DNA of 64,000 nt from Phoma sp. XZ068 (Eukaryota > Ascomycota > Dothideomycetes > Pleosporales > Didymellaceae), in NCBI GenBank assembly GCA_004835665.1, contig RBKR01000020.1, positions 186,001 through 250,000 on the forward strand. The letters are read 5' to 3'. Shown here one piece after another: positions 21,752 through 35,600 of this stretch. Both the position numbers and the translations under genes were made by a program. Under the pieces are notes generated by a model. The model did not search any database and was not told the DNA's origin. It worked only from the letters and a program-made list of their open reading frames with translations. Every line of letters starts with the position of its first letter. Positions within the stretch are counted from its first letter, which is position 1.

Positions 21752-24700
21752 TAGTTATTAATAATAATACTATAGACTTAGTATATAGAAGATTAGAATA
21801 TATAAATCTTAGTGCTATTAAGAAATTATTAGACTCTACTAAAGTAGATTTTATTAATATAGAGGATATAGAAACAGCCTCTATTAGTTTAAAAGATTAT
21901 ATAACTTATATATAATCTAAATTAACTAAAAATATTAATAAAACCTCTAGTACTAAAGTAAAAGGTTATCTAGATTTATTATATATAGATATAGGAGAAC
22001 CTATAAGGCCTAAAACCTTTAGAGGATTTAAATACTATATTACTTTTAGAGATAGCTTTACTAAGTACTTAGTAGTAAAGTTACTAAAAACTAGAAAGAG
22101 TACTATAGATATTATTAAGTCTACTATAGTAGAATTAGAGTTAGAAGTAACTAATAACTCTAATTCTATAGAGATTTTTAATAATAATAGAGTAAAAGCT
22201 CTATAGTTAGATAACAAGTTTAAATCTAAAGAATTAGATAGTTATCTAACTAGTAAAGGTATAAATACTAGATATTCTGCCCCCTATACACCTGAGCAAA
22301 ACAGTGCAGTAGAAATAATTAATAGAATATTACTTAATAAAGTAAGAGCTTTATTAATTACTAGTAATTTACCTAAATACTTATAGGGGGAAGCTATATT
22401 AACAGCTACCTATTTATATAATAGAACTCCTAGTAGTTCTATAGATTTTAATACCCCTTACTATCTTAAATATAAAGAAAAACCTAATATAAATAATATT
22501 AGAGTTTTTAGTTCTTTAACCTATTATAAAGAACCTAGTAATTTTACTAAAAAACTAGACTCTAGAGCTAGTGCCTATTATCTAGTAGGATTTATAGGAA
22601 AGAATATATATAAACTATATAATCCTACTAATAATAAAACTATAACTACTAGAGATTTTATTATTATAGAAGGTTATTATTATAAACCTAATAATAATAC
22701 TAATATACAAGAAGTATTTACTAGTCTAAACTTAAAAAATAAGAATAATACTAGTAATACTAATAAACCTACTTTGGATTCTATAGACGAATTCTTAGAG
22801 GATGAATTAGCTAATAATACTACTATTATTAAGGAAAAACCTATAATAATAGAAGATATTAAGTCTAATTCTATAGAAGAAATAATTTTAAATACTATAA
22901 TAGAGGTTAATAATAAACAAGATTAGAAATCTCTCTATAAAAACTCTATACTAGAGAATATTCTAATTACCTCTAATATTAATAGTATTATAGAAGAACC
23001 TAATAGCTATAAACAAGTATTATTAAGTAAAGACAAAGATTTCTATCTAAAAGCTATGCAATTAGAAGTAGAAGATCTAATTAAAAGTAATACTTAGGAT
23101 GTTACTATAAAACCTAAAAATATATCTATTATAAAAGGTAGATAGGTTTTAACTAAAAAGTATAATCTAGATAATACTATTAGAAAATATAAGGCTAGGT
23201 AGGTAGCTAAAGGATTTCTACAAAAATATAATATTAATTATAAAGAAACCTTTACTTCTACTTCTAAACCAAGCCTAATAAGACTATTATTATCTATATT
23301 TAATTATTTAGATTAGGAAATATATACTTAGGATATTAAACAAGCTTTTCCTAACGCAAATATAGATATAGATAATATATATCTACAACTGCCTATAGGA
23401 TTAGAAGAGTATATACTAAGTAATACTTTAAAAAATACTATAGACAAAGAGCTTATAGATTTAATTAATACAAGTATAAAGAATAAAAATTATTCTAGTA
23501 TAACTTGTAGATTAAATAAAGCTCTATATAGATTAAAACAAGCTAGTAGACAATAGTAAATATTTCTTACTAGAATACTAGGACAAATAGGTTTTAAAAG
23601 CCTAAAAATAGACAATAGTATATTTATATATACTAGTAAATCTATTGTTCTAGCAACACACGTTAATAATATTCTAGTATTTGCTAGCAATATTATACTA
23701 GTTAATAATCTATATAAAGAACTAAGTTCTATATCTAAGTTAGAAATAACTAACTTAGAAGAAATTAAAGAGTTTCTAGAAGTAGAAATTATAAGGGATA
23801 GAAAGAAAAAATCCTTAATAATAATATAAAGAAACTTTATAAATAAGATACTTATTAAGTTTAATAAACTTAATAATAAACCTAAAAGTATCCCTATACC
23901 TATAGGTATAAAACTAGAAAGATTTCTAGAACAAAGCAGTATAATTAAGAAATTCCAACAAGAAATAGGAAGCTTAATATACTTAACTATATTTACTAGA
24001 CCTAATTTAGTATATAGTGTTAATTATCTAGCTAGATTTATATCTAATCCTAGCCTAGAACACTATAAATACCTAAATAATATCTTTAGTTATTTATTAA
24101 AAACTAAAGAATTAGGTTTAGATTTATCTATTAAATAATCTACTAAATATACTACTAAATTAATTAATTTAGTAGGTATATTAGACGCAGATTAGGGGGG
24201 TAATATAGACTCTAGAAAATCTATAACAGGAAATATATTCTTACTTAATACTAGTAATAATAATATTACTATTAGTTAGATTTCTAAACTATAAAAAATA
24301 GTAGCTTTAAGCTCTGCAGAAGCTAAATACATAGCCTTAAAAGAAGCTACTAAAGAGTCTATATACCTATAAAATATTATAAAAGAACTATTCTTTAATA
24401 GTAATATATCTAAAGAGTTTAATAATATATTTAATACTCTAAATACTATTAAAATAGATAGTTTAAGTGCTATAGAACTAGTAAAAAACCCTATATACTA
24501 TGCTAGAACTAAGCATGTTAATATAATATATTACTTTATTAGAGAAAATCTACTAAATAATAGTATAAATCTAGTATACAAAAATACTAGTACTATACTA
24601 GCTAACAATCTAATAAAACTAACTAGTATTAGTAAACTATAAGACTTTACTAGTAAAATTAGCTTAGTAGATATTTCTACTATAAAAAACTAAAGTTAAA

Positions 24701-24793
24701 ATAAGCTATATTATATATTGCTATACTCTATACTATAATATAAGCTATTCTAACTATTAAATAAGAGAAATAACTAAAAAGATTAAGGGGGTG

Positions 24794-25414
24794 TATAAAG
24801 TTACTAAGTAACTTAGAAAAATACTTTAGTAAAGTTAAGCATATTCTTATTTATTTATTTCCCTATTAGGTATAGTGTATATTTAAAAGTAGAATATTAT
24901 TCCCCTAGTATAGGTAGTTATAATTAGGTATAAATTACCTAATTAGGCCTAGTATTTAGGCTAAGGAAATTTTTAGTAATAGTGTTACTTTTAGCTCTAA
25001 CTACTAAAAAAGGGTAAAAAACTAAAAAGAGGAGTAATAAATAGTATTAAAGATTACTATTCTTATATTATAAATCCTTAGGAGTTAAAGGAGTTAAATA
25101 GTATATTATTATAAATCTTGCTCTTTACTAAGGCCGAATAGCTAAATACTATAGATATATATAGTAGTATATCTCTAGTATTTAGAAAGTACCTAGCAAC
25201 TCTAGTAATATATTCTATTATTTGCTTATGCTATAAGACTATATTACACTACTTGTCTATAATAGTATAATATATAACTATACTATTATATAGCTTTATA
25301 ATATAAAGCTAAATTATATTATTAATATCTTTTCCTAGTAATCTAGGTCCCTTACTAAGAAGAGGAAGAAAGTAGTTATTTATATTTATTACCCCCCTAC
25401 CTACTTTCTTTATA
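24794..25414 (+). repeat. Copia 3' LTR (621 bp)
   Basis: It follows the polypurine tract ending at 24793 and matches 10524-11144 end to end. It ends CTTTCTTTATA and is followed by the duplicated target ATAAT (25415-25419). Confidence 0.9.
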
Positions 25415-25599
25415 ATAATACTATTCTTTTTTTTATAGTTTATATTCTTATAATCTAGTAAATAGTTTTCTAAAGTACCTAAGCCTAATATATAATAAAA
25501 ACCTAAATTAATAATATTAGATATCTTACTATAGTTACTTATAAGTACTATATAAAGAAGAACTTACTTTATAAGATATCTTTACTATATAAAAAGTAT

Positions 25600-26010
25600 A
25601 AAAGTTATAAATATAATAAAAAAAAGAAGTATAAGCTTATAGATTTACCTATTCTTAATTTTTCTAAAATAATAATAAAATATTATATCTAGAAGAAATA
25701 GAAAATAAGGCTACTAAAGCTAAAGAAGCTATAATAGCTACTCTATAGGCTACTTATACTAAATTAAATAGAGTATATAAATAAAAGAAATTTCTAAAGT
25801 AGTATAAATAATAATAGTTTAATAAAAGTACTTAGTTTATTAAGAATATAGAGTATTTAGAGTAATAAGAGCTATTACTTAATAATATTACTATACTTAA
25901 GAATAAGTTAATACCTAGCTTACTAGTACTAGACTAGGTAATATATTCTCTACCTCTAGATCTTAATACTACTAATACTAGTATAATAGCTTGTAGTAGT
26001 TTATATAGTT
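25600..26010 (+). pseudogene. Antisense coiled-coil-like ORF relic in Gypsy C
   Basis: On the plus strand, opposite to pol, a Lys/Glu/Ala/Gln-rich frame is traceable (YLEEIENKATKAKEAIIATL, then YTKLNRVYK, then QELLLNNITILKNK). Its interruptions are TAG/TAA at positions fitting former Gln codons. A parallel copy lies in Gypsy B1 at about 32280-32690. I recall similar charged, coiled-coil-like hypothetical proteins being common next to fungal Gypsy elements; the function is unknown. Confidence 0.5.
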
Positions 26011-29000
26011 TATTAATAGCTCCTATATATTTTCTAAGTTAAGATATTCTAACTATTTAACTAGGTATTTATTCTTAAATCTATTCTTTTAATATTATAT
26101 TATTTTTTTAACTTTCTACTTAGTTTCTTTCTTAGCTTAGTAGTAAAAGTTCTTATAGATTAGTATATTAGAGTTTACTAGTTCTAATAGTAATATAAAT
26201 AATATAGAGTATATTTTAGTATTCTATAGTAGTTTAAGTTAATAGTTTATAGAGCTAATTTACCTAGAAATAAAAAAAATCTAACTTTAATATAATCTAG
26301 TTTTTATATTAGTCTTTATATATTTATAAGTTTTTTATAAAAAGGTAGACTTTATCCCCTTCTTTTAGCTAAGGTGCTATTTTTCTTTTCTAATTAATAG
26401 AAGAGATTACTTATTACTAAGCTTTATTAATATTTTTAAGTAATTTCTAGTATACTTCTTTTAGTCTTTATACTAAAGTTATTATTAAATCTATTTAGAT
26501 ATTACTATTAAGATATCTTATAAAGAGATTTAGGGATCTTCTCTAATTTATAAAGAATAGTATTATACCTATTATTTTTAATAATTTATTATTATATATA
26601 ATCTATACTATAGGTAATAGTAAAACCTAGTTATCTTACTTCTAGTTACTATATATCCTTAAGTATATCTCTATAGTCTAATTTATTCTTTCTATTTATC
26701 TATTTATTTATAGATAATATATAGTTAATAGCTTTTTCTTAGTACTAATAGCTACTATAAGTATAGTCTAAAAATTTAATATAAAGAGCTTATCTCTATT
26801 ACTAATAATTAATTCTAGTATACTATAGTAATAGATAATTCTATCTAGAAATACTTATATAAGCTACTCTATAGTATAACTATATTAAAATAGTATTATT
26901 TCTACTACTTTAGTAAACCTATCTACTATAATAAAAATTAAGTTATAGGTATATTCTATAACTAGGTCTATAGAGATTAGTAGTTATATAATAAAATCTA
27001 TTATAATATTTATCTATAGTGCTATTAGTAGCTTTATTACCTATATTTCTCTATACTTTATATAGGTACTATACTTATTCTATTAATAATTAATATAGTT
27101 TTTAATAAATTTAGTAACTTTATCCTTTATATAGCTAAACTTATAGTATTATCTAATAAGTTCTATTTTTTATATTATACTAGAGTGTCTATAATGTAGG
27201 TTAGTATAATAATAGCTTATAAATTTATTTTCTAATTCTTCTAGTACTTTTATAGATATATATTATTTTTATTAAACTTATATTATATTATTAAGCTACT
27301 AGGATAATATTAATATCTTATTTTTATTAACTCTAAGTATAGTAAACTAATTAATAGTCTTCTCTCTAGCTAGATTATATTATATACTAAGTATATTAGC
27401 TTTACTATTATTCTTTTCTAGAGTATATAGTATCTTAAACTTATATTATTCTAATAGCTTAGACTAGTATACTTATTATTAGTTAAGTATCTTAGTAGTA
27501 GTAAAGTATACTAAGTTCTTATAGTTAGTATAAATAGTAAGTTCTAAGCAGCTTTCTATATAGATTCTCTAATATTCTAGGGCTAATATAATAGCTAATA
27601 GTTTCTTATTATATATATTATATTATTTTTCTAGTCTTAAGAACTTTCTAGAGTAGTAGGTAATTAGATACTATTATCTATTCTATTCTTATATAGTATA
27701 AGCTCCTAATACTAAATCTAAAGTATCTATCTTAATTTAAAGTAGCTTTCTACTCTTAAATATAATTATTATAGGTAGCTTAATATAGAATTATTTAAGA
27801 AACTAGAAAGTATTCTTTTATATTTATTTCTACTTAAATAGTATATTCTTCTATATAAGCTTTATAAGTAGTAAAGCCTTAAGTAAATAATCTTTAATAA
27901 AGTATTAGTTAAAGTTAATAAATTCTAGAAATTCCTAGATTCTTCTAAGAAAGGTAGAAGTTAGCTAATCTTTTATAACCTAAATTTCTATTTTACTTAT
28001 CTTAACTCTATATCTTCCTATAATATAGCTAAGAAACTTTACTTCTTCTTTATTAAAGATCTACTTTTTTAAGGTATTCTAATACTTCCTTAATATAGTA
28101 AATATATTATTCTAGTATTTTTAAATATACTAGAATATTATTAAAGTATATTACTACTATAATATCTAGATATACTCTTAATATATTATTAATAAGGTTC
28201 TAATATATAGCTAGTATATTAGTAAGCCTAAATAGTATTACTAAATACTTAAAATAACTATAGTATATTCTAAATATAGTCTTCTATTATTTACTTTCTT
28301 TTATATATATAAGGTTATATACTCTATATAAATCTAGTATAGTAAAGTATTATACTCTAGATAATTAATTTAATAGATCTTTAATATTTAGTAATAGGTA
28401 TTAATTCTTAACTATAATATTATTAAGTTTCTAGTAGTTAATATATATTTATAATTTACTAATTTTCTTTAGTATAAAGAGGACTAGGAATCCTACTAGT
28501 AATTCTAATTCTTATATATATTCTTTCTTAAGGTTTTTATTAATATATTTTTTAAGTATACTAAGTTCTTTCTTAGATATTCTATATATAGGCCTAAAAG
28601 GCAGTTTCTTTCCTTTCTAGAGCTTAATCTTATAATTCTAGAGTTTATACTATATTAATACCTTTATAGTCTTCTTATTATAGAAGAGTTCTATATAACT
28701 CTTATATTTATCTAGGATATTAGGAGGTATACTATTCTTCTTCTTAGCTATTACTTTATAACTAGTAAGGTATTCTATATCTATATAGTTAACTACTTTA
28801 TCTTACTATAGCTTATATATTAAAGAGATATTATTAATTTTCTTCTTATCTACTAGTTATATTATAAACTATATAGGCTATAATATAGTTATACTATATC
28901 TATATTAACTTAATAAAAGCTATTAATTCTATTAATTAATATCTAAATTATACTTTCTTAACTATAGAAGTTCTAATATAATATTATAAGTAGCTATTCT

Positions 29001-30498
29001 AAAAGTATCTAGAGTTATTTCCTTATAGTATCTATAGATCTAGAGGGGTACTATAGTTACTTTATATATAATCTTAGATTCTTCTAGTATTAGTTCTTTA
29101 TTAGCTACTCTAAGTAGGTAAGGTATTATCTTCTAAGTAGGGTATAGTCTAGCTAGCTATACTACTTATAAAGAGATATAATTAGATTATACTCTAGAGT
29201 CTAAGAGTATATATATCTATCTTTTATTTACTCTAATAGGTAACTTAATTAGTTAGTAATTACTTTTAATACTATTAATAGATTAATCTCTAGTACCTGC
29301 TAGCGCTGCTCTAAAAAAGAATTCTCTTATCTAAAGCTATTACTTTACTTCTTCTCTTTTTAGGTCTTATAGTAGAGATTAAGGCAGGTCTGCTAATACT
29401 AATTAAAGTATTACTTATTTACTACTAGTCCTTATTGTCTATACTTAGACTTATTCTAGCTAGAAAAGTAATTATTATTATATTTATCTATTAGGTATAA
29501 TATATAGTAGTTCTTTTTATAATCTTGCTATTATAGTTTATATAGATATCTTTTTAGAAACTATCCTAAATTAAGTTTCTCTAAGTAATATATCTAGTAT
29601 CTATTATAGTAGTATACTATTTATAATAGTACTCTATAGTATAGGTTTCTAGAGTCTAGGCTATAATTAAGTTCTAAATAATTATAGTCTTAATTCTAAT
29701 ATACTTCTAGCTAATAATATTATTAGTATTCCTTATATAACTTATTATACTAATTTTCTTTATTATTATCTACTTTAATAGAAGAAATAATTAGGTCTTA
29801 ATATAACTTAGTATAGGCCTTATTATTAGCTTTCTTAACTTTATATTACTTATATTCCTAATAGTATATATTGCGCTATGCTTTATATTATAGAGTAGTT
29901 AAGTATACTAATTTATTCTAATCTTTATTATTCTCTAGGTATTATCTAGGTAGTTATAGTATATTATCTTTAGTATTAGATATCTAGGTTACTTAGAATT
30001 TATAGTATAAGGTTATAGCTATACTAGAAGCTTCTAGAAGTTTAAGATACTCCTTTCTAGATATTTATATAATTATATACTTAGGGCTATAAGAGTGTTT
30101 ATATACCTATAACCTTATAGGTACTAGTTTATATATAATTTCTAGTTTAGTATTTTTATTATATTCTAACTCTAGATCTTTTATAAGTTATCTAATTCTA
30201 TTAGTAAGAATCTCTTATTTATTACTAGTATCCTTACTATCTAGCCTACTAGCTAATATATTAATCTATTAGAATACTTTATTTTATTAATAGTTTCTAG
30301 TAAAGTAGCCTAGTTTACTATAGTTATAACAAGTCTAGCCCTTATTACTCTTGTTATTATTATATCTCTTCTTTTTATTCTATTATAGTCTTATAGTTAT
30401 TAGTCTTTTATTTATATTAGATAGGTCTATTACCTTAGGTCTATAGTACCTACTCTAGGTATTACTATAAATATAGTAACCTATATTAGGTTAATAGC

Positions 30499-31077
30499 TA
30501 TTAAAGTTATACCTAAGTAAAGCTTATAATATATTATTTTATTAGTTCTTAAAGATAGGTATAGGTAGAGGTAGGTTAGGTTACTAGAAGGTATAAAATA
30601 ATAGCTTACTATTATTAAGGGGTATACTAGAGTAAACTCTAATATATAAATAGGTTACTTAAGGGTATAGGATAATAGCTAGCTATTATTAAGAGTTAAT
30701 AAAAATATAATATATAGTAGATTATTAAGTTAAATATACTATTCTAAGGATAGTGTCTAGAAGTATTTATTTATAGCTATAGTACTCTCTTCTTAAATAT
30801 AGTATTTAAAAGAGTAGTACTATTTAAGTAAATTAAGAGCTATATAGCTCTTAGTTAATATACTTTATAGTACCTATTCTATAAAATAAGTAAATTAGGC
30901 TATAGGCTTTCCTTTAGTTACTTACTTACTAAGAAGTAAGTACTACTACTTTATCTACTAGTTAAATTATTAGGGATACCTCTATGCTAGTAGGTCTAAT
31001 TAGTCTAGCTAGATTAAGTAGCTAGCTATTTCTATTAGCTAGGTTGCTTAAGTATTTACTTTTATTAAATTATAATA
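30499..31077 (-). repeat. RIPped solo LTR of Gypsy A family (579 bp), TSD ATAGC
   Basis: A single complete LTR with no internal sequence, flanked by ATAGC at 30494-30498 and 31078-31082. It has exactly the length of the non-RIPped copy at 42126-42704 and one 19-bp unit. It derives from insertion of a full Gypsy A-type element into Gypsy C, followed by LTR-LTR recombination. Confidence 0.92.
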
Positions 31078-31576
31078 ATAGCTGTTTCTATAATTACTAT
31101 AATATATATAGGTATTCTATTAGTTATATAGTAGTTAAGGTAGCTAGCCTATAGCTTAAGTATATAGTTTATTATATAGTTTCTACTAGAGTTTATATAG
31201 CTTAATATTAATATTAATAGCTATATTAATAAGATTATCTAAGGTTTTAGTACTAGTACTAGTATATATAAGCTTCTTTTTAACCTTAGGTTTAAGATCT
31301 TACTTAAATATTACTATTAGTATAGTATTATTCTAGTCTATATTAGCTATAAGGTATTAGAATTTAGTAGTATAGTTAGTAGTAAATTAAGTTTATTAAA
31401 TATATTAGATATTATATCTAGTAACAGTAGGTTTGTTTAAGATACTAAAGACTAGATAGATTTTATCTTTAAATATATTAAAGTCTTCTATCTAAATATT
31501 AACCTTATTAAAAGTATTATTTTTATTATAGAGCTAGATAAAAGGTTTAATCTAAGTAAATACTTTTCTATATATA

Positions 31577-32106
31577 TATTAAGGTTATATTCTAAGCAAA
31601 GCTTATAAATACTACTAGAGTTAGTTCTCTAGAATAAATAGATATATAGTTAATTATAGAGAGTATAGAAGCTTAGTAAAACACTATAGTAACTATAGGT
31701 AATAATAAGTAGTATAGAGTAGACTATCTATCTTAAGAGTTAGGTTATAGTAAGGAGTATAGATAGTTAATCTGTCTGTCTTAATATATAAGTAGAGATT
31801 CTAATAATAAAGTATATTAATTAGGTTAAATATAAACTATAAGAGTTATATTCCTATATACTATATACTAAGAAGTATCCTATATTTCTTATAATATCCT
31901 ATAAAGTCCTATAGGAGGCCCTATAGTTTCTATAAGTAGTTTATAGTTTTCTATAGAATATATATATAGTATCTTATACTATCTTATACTCTTAGTATAT
32001 TTTATTCTTATAGAATTATAGGATATTATATAGTTTCCTTAGCCCTATATTATTAATCTATAACTATAACTTTATTATACTATACCCTTCTTTAGAGATT
32101 ATAATA
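31577..32106 (-). repeat. Gypsy B1 3' LTR (530 bp)
   Basis: Same length and order as 45438-45967. It begins TATTAAGGTTATATTC and ends GATTATAATA. Confidence 0.88.
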
Positions 32107-32279
32107 CTATTCTTCTTTATTATAGTTTATATCTTTATAAACTAATAAATAGTTTTCTAAAGTACCTAAGCTTAATATATAATAGAAACCTAAATTAATA
32201 ATATTAGATATCTTGCTATAGTTACCTATAAGTACTATATATAGAAGAACTTACCTTATAAGATATCTTTATTATATAA

Positions 32280-32690
32280 GAAGTATAGAAATTATAAATA
32301 TAATAGAATAAAGAAGTATAAACCTATAGATTTACCTGTCCTTAATTTCTCTAAAATTAATAATAAGATATTATATCTAGAAGAGATAAGAGATAAGGCT
32401 GCTAAAGCTAAGAAAGCTATAATAGCTGCCCTATAAGCTGCTTATACAAAGTTAAATAGAGTATATAAATAAAAGAAATTCCTAAAGTATTATAAATAAT
32501 AATAGTTTAATACTAGTACTTAGTTTATTAAGAATATAGAGCACTTAGAGTAATAAGAGCTATTACTTAATAATATTACTATACTTAAGAATAGGTTAAT
32601 GCCTAGCTTGCTTATACTAGACTAGGTAATATATTCTCTACTTCTAAACTCTAATACTACTAATACTAGTATAATAGCTAGCAGTAGTTT
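32280..32690 (+). pseudogene. Antisense coiled-coil-like ORF relic in Gypsy B1
   Basis: Second copy of the plus-strand frame seen in Gypsy C (YLEEIRDKAAKAKKAIIAAL, then YTKLNRVYK). It has the same position between the chromodomain end of pol and the 3' LTR, and interruptions of the same Gln-to-stop type. Two diverged copies keeping the same frame argue that it once coded for protein. Confidence 0.5.
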
Positions 32691-35600
32691 ATAAGGTTTA
32701 TTAATAGTTTCTATATATTTTCTAAGTTAGGGTATTCTAACTACTTAACTAGGTATTTATCCTTATATCCTTTCTTTTAATATTATATTATTTTTTTAAC
32801 TTTCTACTTAGTTTCTTTCTTAACCTAGTAGTAGAAGTTCTTCTAGATTAGTATATTAGGATCTACTAGTTCTAGTAGTAATATATAGAATATAGAGTAT
32901 ATTCTAGTATCCTATAGTAGTTTAAGTTTATAGTTTATAAGGCTAATCTACCTAAAAATAAAAAATAGTCTAACCTTAATATAATCTAGTTTTTTTATTA
33001 GTCTTTATATTTATAAGTTTTTTATAAGGAGGTAGACCTTATCCCCCTCTTTTAGCTAAGGTGCTATTTTTCTTTTCTAATTAATATAAGAGATTGCTTA
33101 TTACTAAGCTTTATTAATATTTTTAAGTAATTTCTAGTATACTTTCTTTAGTCTTTATACTAAGGTTATTACTAAGTTTATTTAGATATTACTATTAAGA
33201 GATCTTATAAAGAGATTTAGGTGTCTTCTATAATTTATAAAGAATAGTATTATACTTATTACTTTAAATAGTTTATTATTATAAATAATCTATACTATAG
33301 ATAATAGTAAAACCTAGTTATTTTATTCCTAGTTACTGTATATCCTTAAGTATATTTCTATAGTTTAATTTATTCTTTCTATTTATCTATCTATCTATAG
33401 ATAATATATAGTTAATAGCTTCTTCTTAGTACTAATAGCTACTATAAGCGTAGTCTAATAGTTTAATATAAAGAGTTTATCTCTATTACTAATAATTAAT
33501 TCTAGTATACTATAGTAATAAATAATTCTATCTAGAAACACTTATATAAGCTACTCTATAGTATAACTATATTAAAATAGTATTATTTCTACTACTTTAG
33601 TAAACCTATCTACTATAATAAAGATTAAGTTATAGGTATATCCTATAATAGGGTCCTTAGAGATTAGTAGTTATATAATAAAATCTATTATAATATTTGT
33701 CTATAGTGCTGTTAGTAGCTCTATTACTTATATTTCTCTATACTTTATATATATACTATATTTATTCTGTTAGTAATTAATATAGTTTTTAATAAACTTA
33801 GTAACCTTGTCTTTTATATAGCTAAACTTATAGTATTATCTAATAAGTTCTATTATTTATATTATACTAGTGTGTCTATAAAGCAGGTTATTATAATATT
33901 ATATAATAATAACTATTTAAAGTTCCTCTAGTACTACTATAGGTATATATTATTCTTATTAAACTTATATTATATTATTAAGCTACTAAGATAGTCTTAG
34001 TAACCTATCCTTATATATCTATAGAATAGCATATTTCTTAATTATTTTTTCCTCTGCAAGATTATATTATTAACTTAGTATATTAGCTCTTATATTATCT
34101 TTTTCTAGTATATATATTATCTTAAACTTATATTACTCTAGTAATTCTAACTATTATACCTATTAGCTATTAAGCTTCTTAGTTATAGTAAAGTGCACTA
34201 GGTTCTTATAGTCTATAAAGATAGTAAGTTCTAAGTAGCTTTCTATATAGATTTATTAGTACTTTAGTATATCTATAACTTCTATTAGTTTCTTATTATA
34301 AATATTATACTATTTTTCTAGTCTAGAAAACTTTCTTAAGTAATAGGTAATTAGGTGCTATTTACTATTATATTCCTATAATACGCACGCTCCTAATACT
34401 AGTCCTAAGGTATTAGTTTTAATTTATAGTAGTTTATTACTTCTAAATATAACTAATATTAGTAGCTTAATATATATTTACTTAAGTAATTAGAATATAT
34501 CTTTCTGTTCCTACTTCTAATAAAATAGTATATTTTTTTATATAAGCTTTATAAGCAGTAGAGCTTTCTTAGAGTAGTCTTTAATAAAGTATTAGTTAAA
34601 GTTAATAAACCTAAGAAATTCTTAGATTTCTTTAACTATTATTAGAGTTAGCTAGTCTTTAATAACTTATATTTTCTTCTTGCTTATCTTAACTCTATAT
34701 CTTCCTATAATATAGCTAAGGAATTCTACTTCTTCCTTATACTATTTATACTTCTCTAGTTTAAGTTAGAGGTCTGTTTATTCTAAGCAGTTAAGAACTT
34801 CTTTTATATATATAATATATTCTCTTAATATTTTTAAGTATACTAAGATATTATTAAAGTAAGCTACTACTGTTCTATCTAAGTGTGCCCTTAGTATATT
34901 ATTAACTAGTTCTTAATATATAGCTAGTGTGTTAGTTAGCCTAAATAGTATAACTATATACTTATAAAGACTATAATAAGTTCTAAATACTATCTTCTAT
35001 TCCTTACCTTCCTTTATATATATAAGGTTATACACTTCTTATAGGTCTAGCGTAGTAAAGTATTATACTCTAGCTAAGTAATCTTATAACTTAGATATAT
35101 TTAGTAATAGGTACCTATTCTTAATAGTAATATTATTAAGTTTCTAATAGTTAATATATAGTTAGTTACTACTATCTTTCTTTAGTATAAAGAGAATAGA
35201 GTATTCTATAGGTAATTCTAATTATCTAATAAATCTCTTCTTAAGGTTCTTATTAATATACTTATAAAGTACTTAAAGTTTCTTTTCTAATAGTCTATAT
35301 ATTAGCCTAAAAGTTAGTGTCTTTCCTTTCTAGAGCTTAATCTTATAATTTTAGAGTTTATACTATAGTAATATCTTTATAGTCTTCTTATTATAGAAGA
35401 GTTCTTTATAACTCTTATATTTATCTAGGATATTAGAAGGTATACTATTCTTCTTCTTAACTCTTACTTTATAACCTATAGGGCGTTTAGTGTCTATAGA
35501 GTTAACTACTCTATCTTAGCATATCTTGTTTAAAGAGATATTACTAATCTTCTTCTTATCTACTAGTTATATTATAAACTATATAAGTCTTAATATAGTA

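Larger units (their letters stand above)
12394..24690 (+). pseudogene. Copia gag-pol polyprotein, decayed and split by two insertions
   Basis: Gag reads from about 12394 (IPKLKGSLNYNI region) to the Gypsy at 12932 and resumes at 19009. A zinc-knuckle-like patch (YNYCLYKGYKESTCYKK) lies near 19220-19270. Protease and pre-integrase follow to 19900. After the pogo/Fot1-like insert the frame resumes with the integrase core (NTRYSAPYTPEQNSAVE near 22265-22310). Reverse transcriptase follows (QAFPNANIDIDNIYLQLP near 23342-23395; the YVDD box is changed to HVNN near 23660). RNase H is last (SSAEAKYIALKEA near 24314-24350; ARTKHVN near 24503). In-frame TAG codons replace Trp and Gln. Not functional. 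Confidence 0.88.
10524..25414 (+). mobile_element. Ty1/Copia LTR retrotransposon, RIPped and interrupted twice
   Basis: Two 621-bp LTRs (10524-11144 and 24794-25414) flank a body whose own length is about 7.0 kb after removing two inserts. The inserts are a Gypsy (12937-19003) in the gag region and a pogo/Fot1-like transposon (19903-21751) between gag-protease and integrase. A polypurine tract (AAGATTAAGGGGGTG) directly precedes the 3' LTR, fixing the plus orientation. Between the 5' LTR and gag there is an unusually long leader of about 1.25 kb. Frames are still traceable because most stops are single Trp/Gln changes. Confidence 0.92.
25420..31576 (-). mobile_element. Outer Gypsy C, internal region (left part)
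   Basis: Internal sequence of the element whose left LTR is at 10039. It opens with a polypurine tract read on the minus strand (25421-25436). A minus-strand chromodomain lies around 26000-26075, the reverse-transcriptase box (YLDD relic) around 28135-28165, and gag toward the right. It contains the solo LTR at 30499-31077 and is cut at 31576 by Gypsy B1, resuming after 45967. Net internal length is about 5.8 kb, the same as in B1, which supports the reconstruction. Wholly RIPped. Confidence 0.75.

Noticed and set aside
11963..23365. Inverted 11-base match between the CpG patch in the Copia leader and the reverse-transcriptase region (CCTAACGCAAA near 23350)
   Set aside because: Short, and the second site is ordinary coding sequence for PNAN; chance similarity is sufficient.
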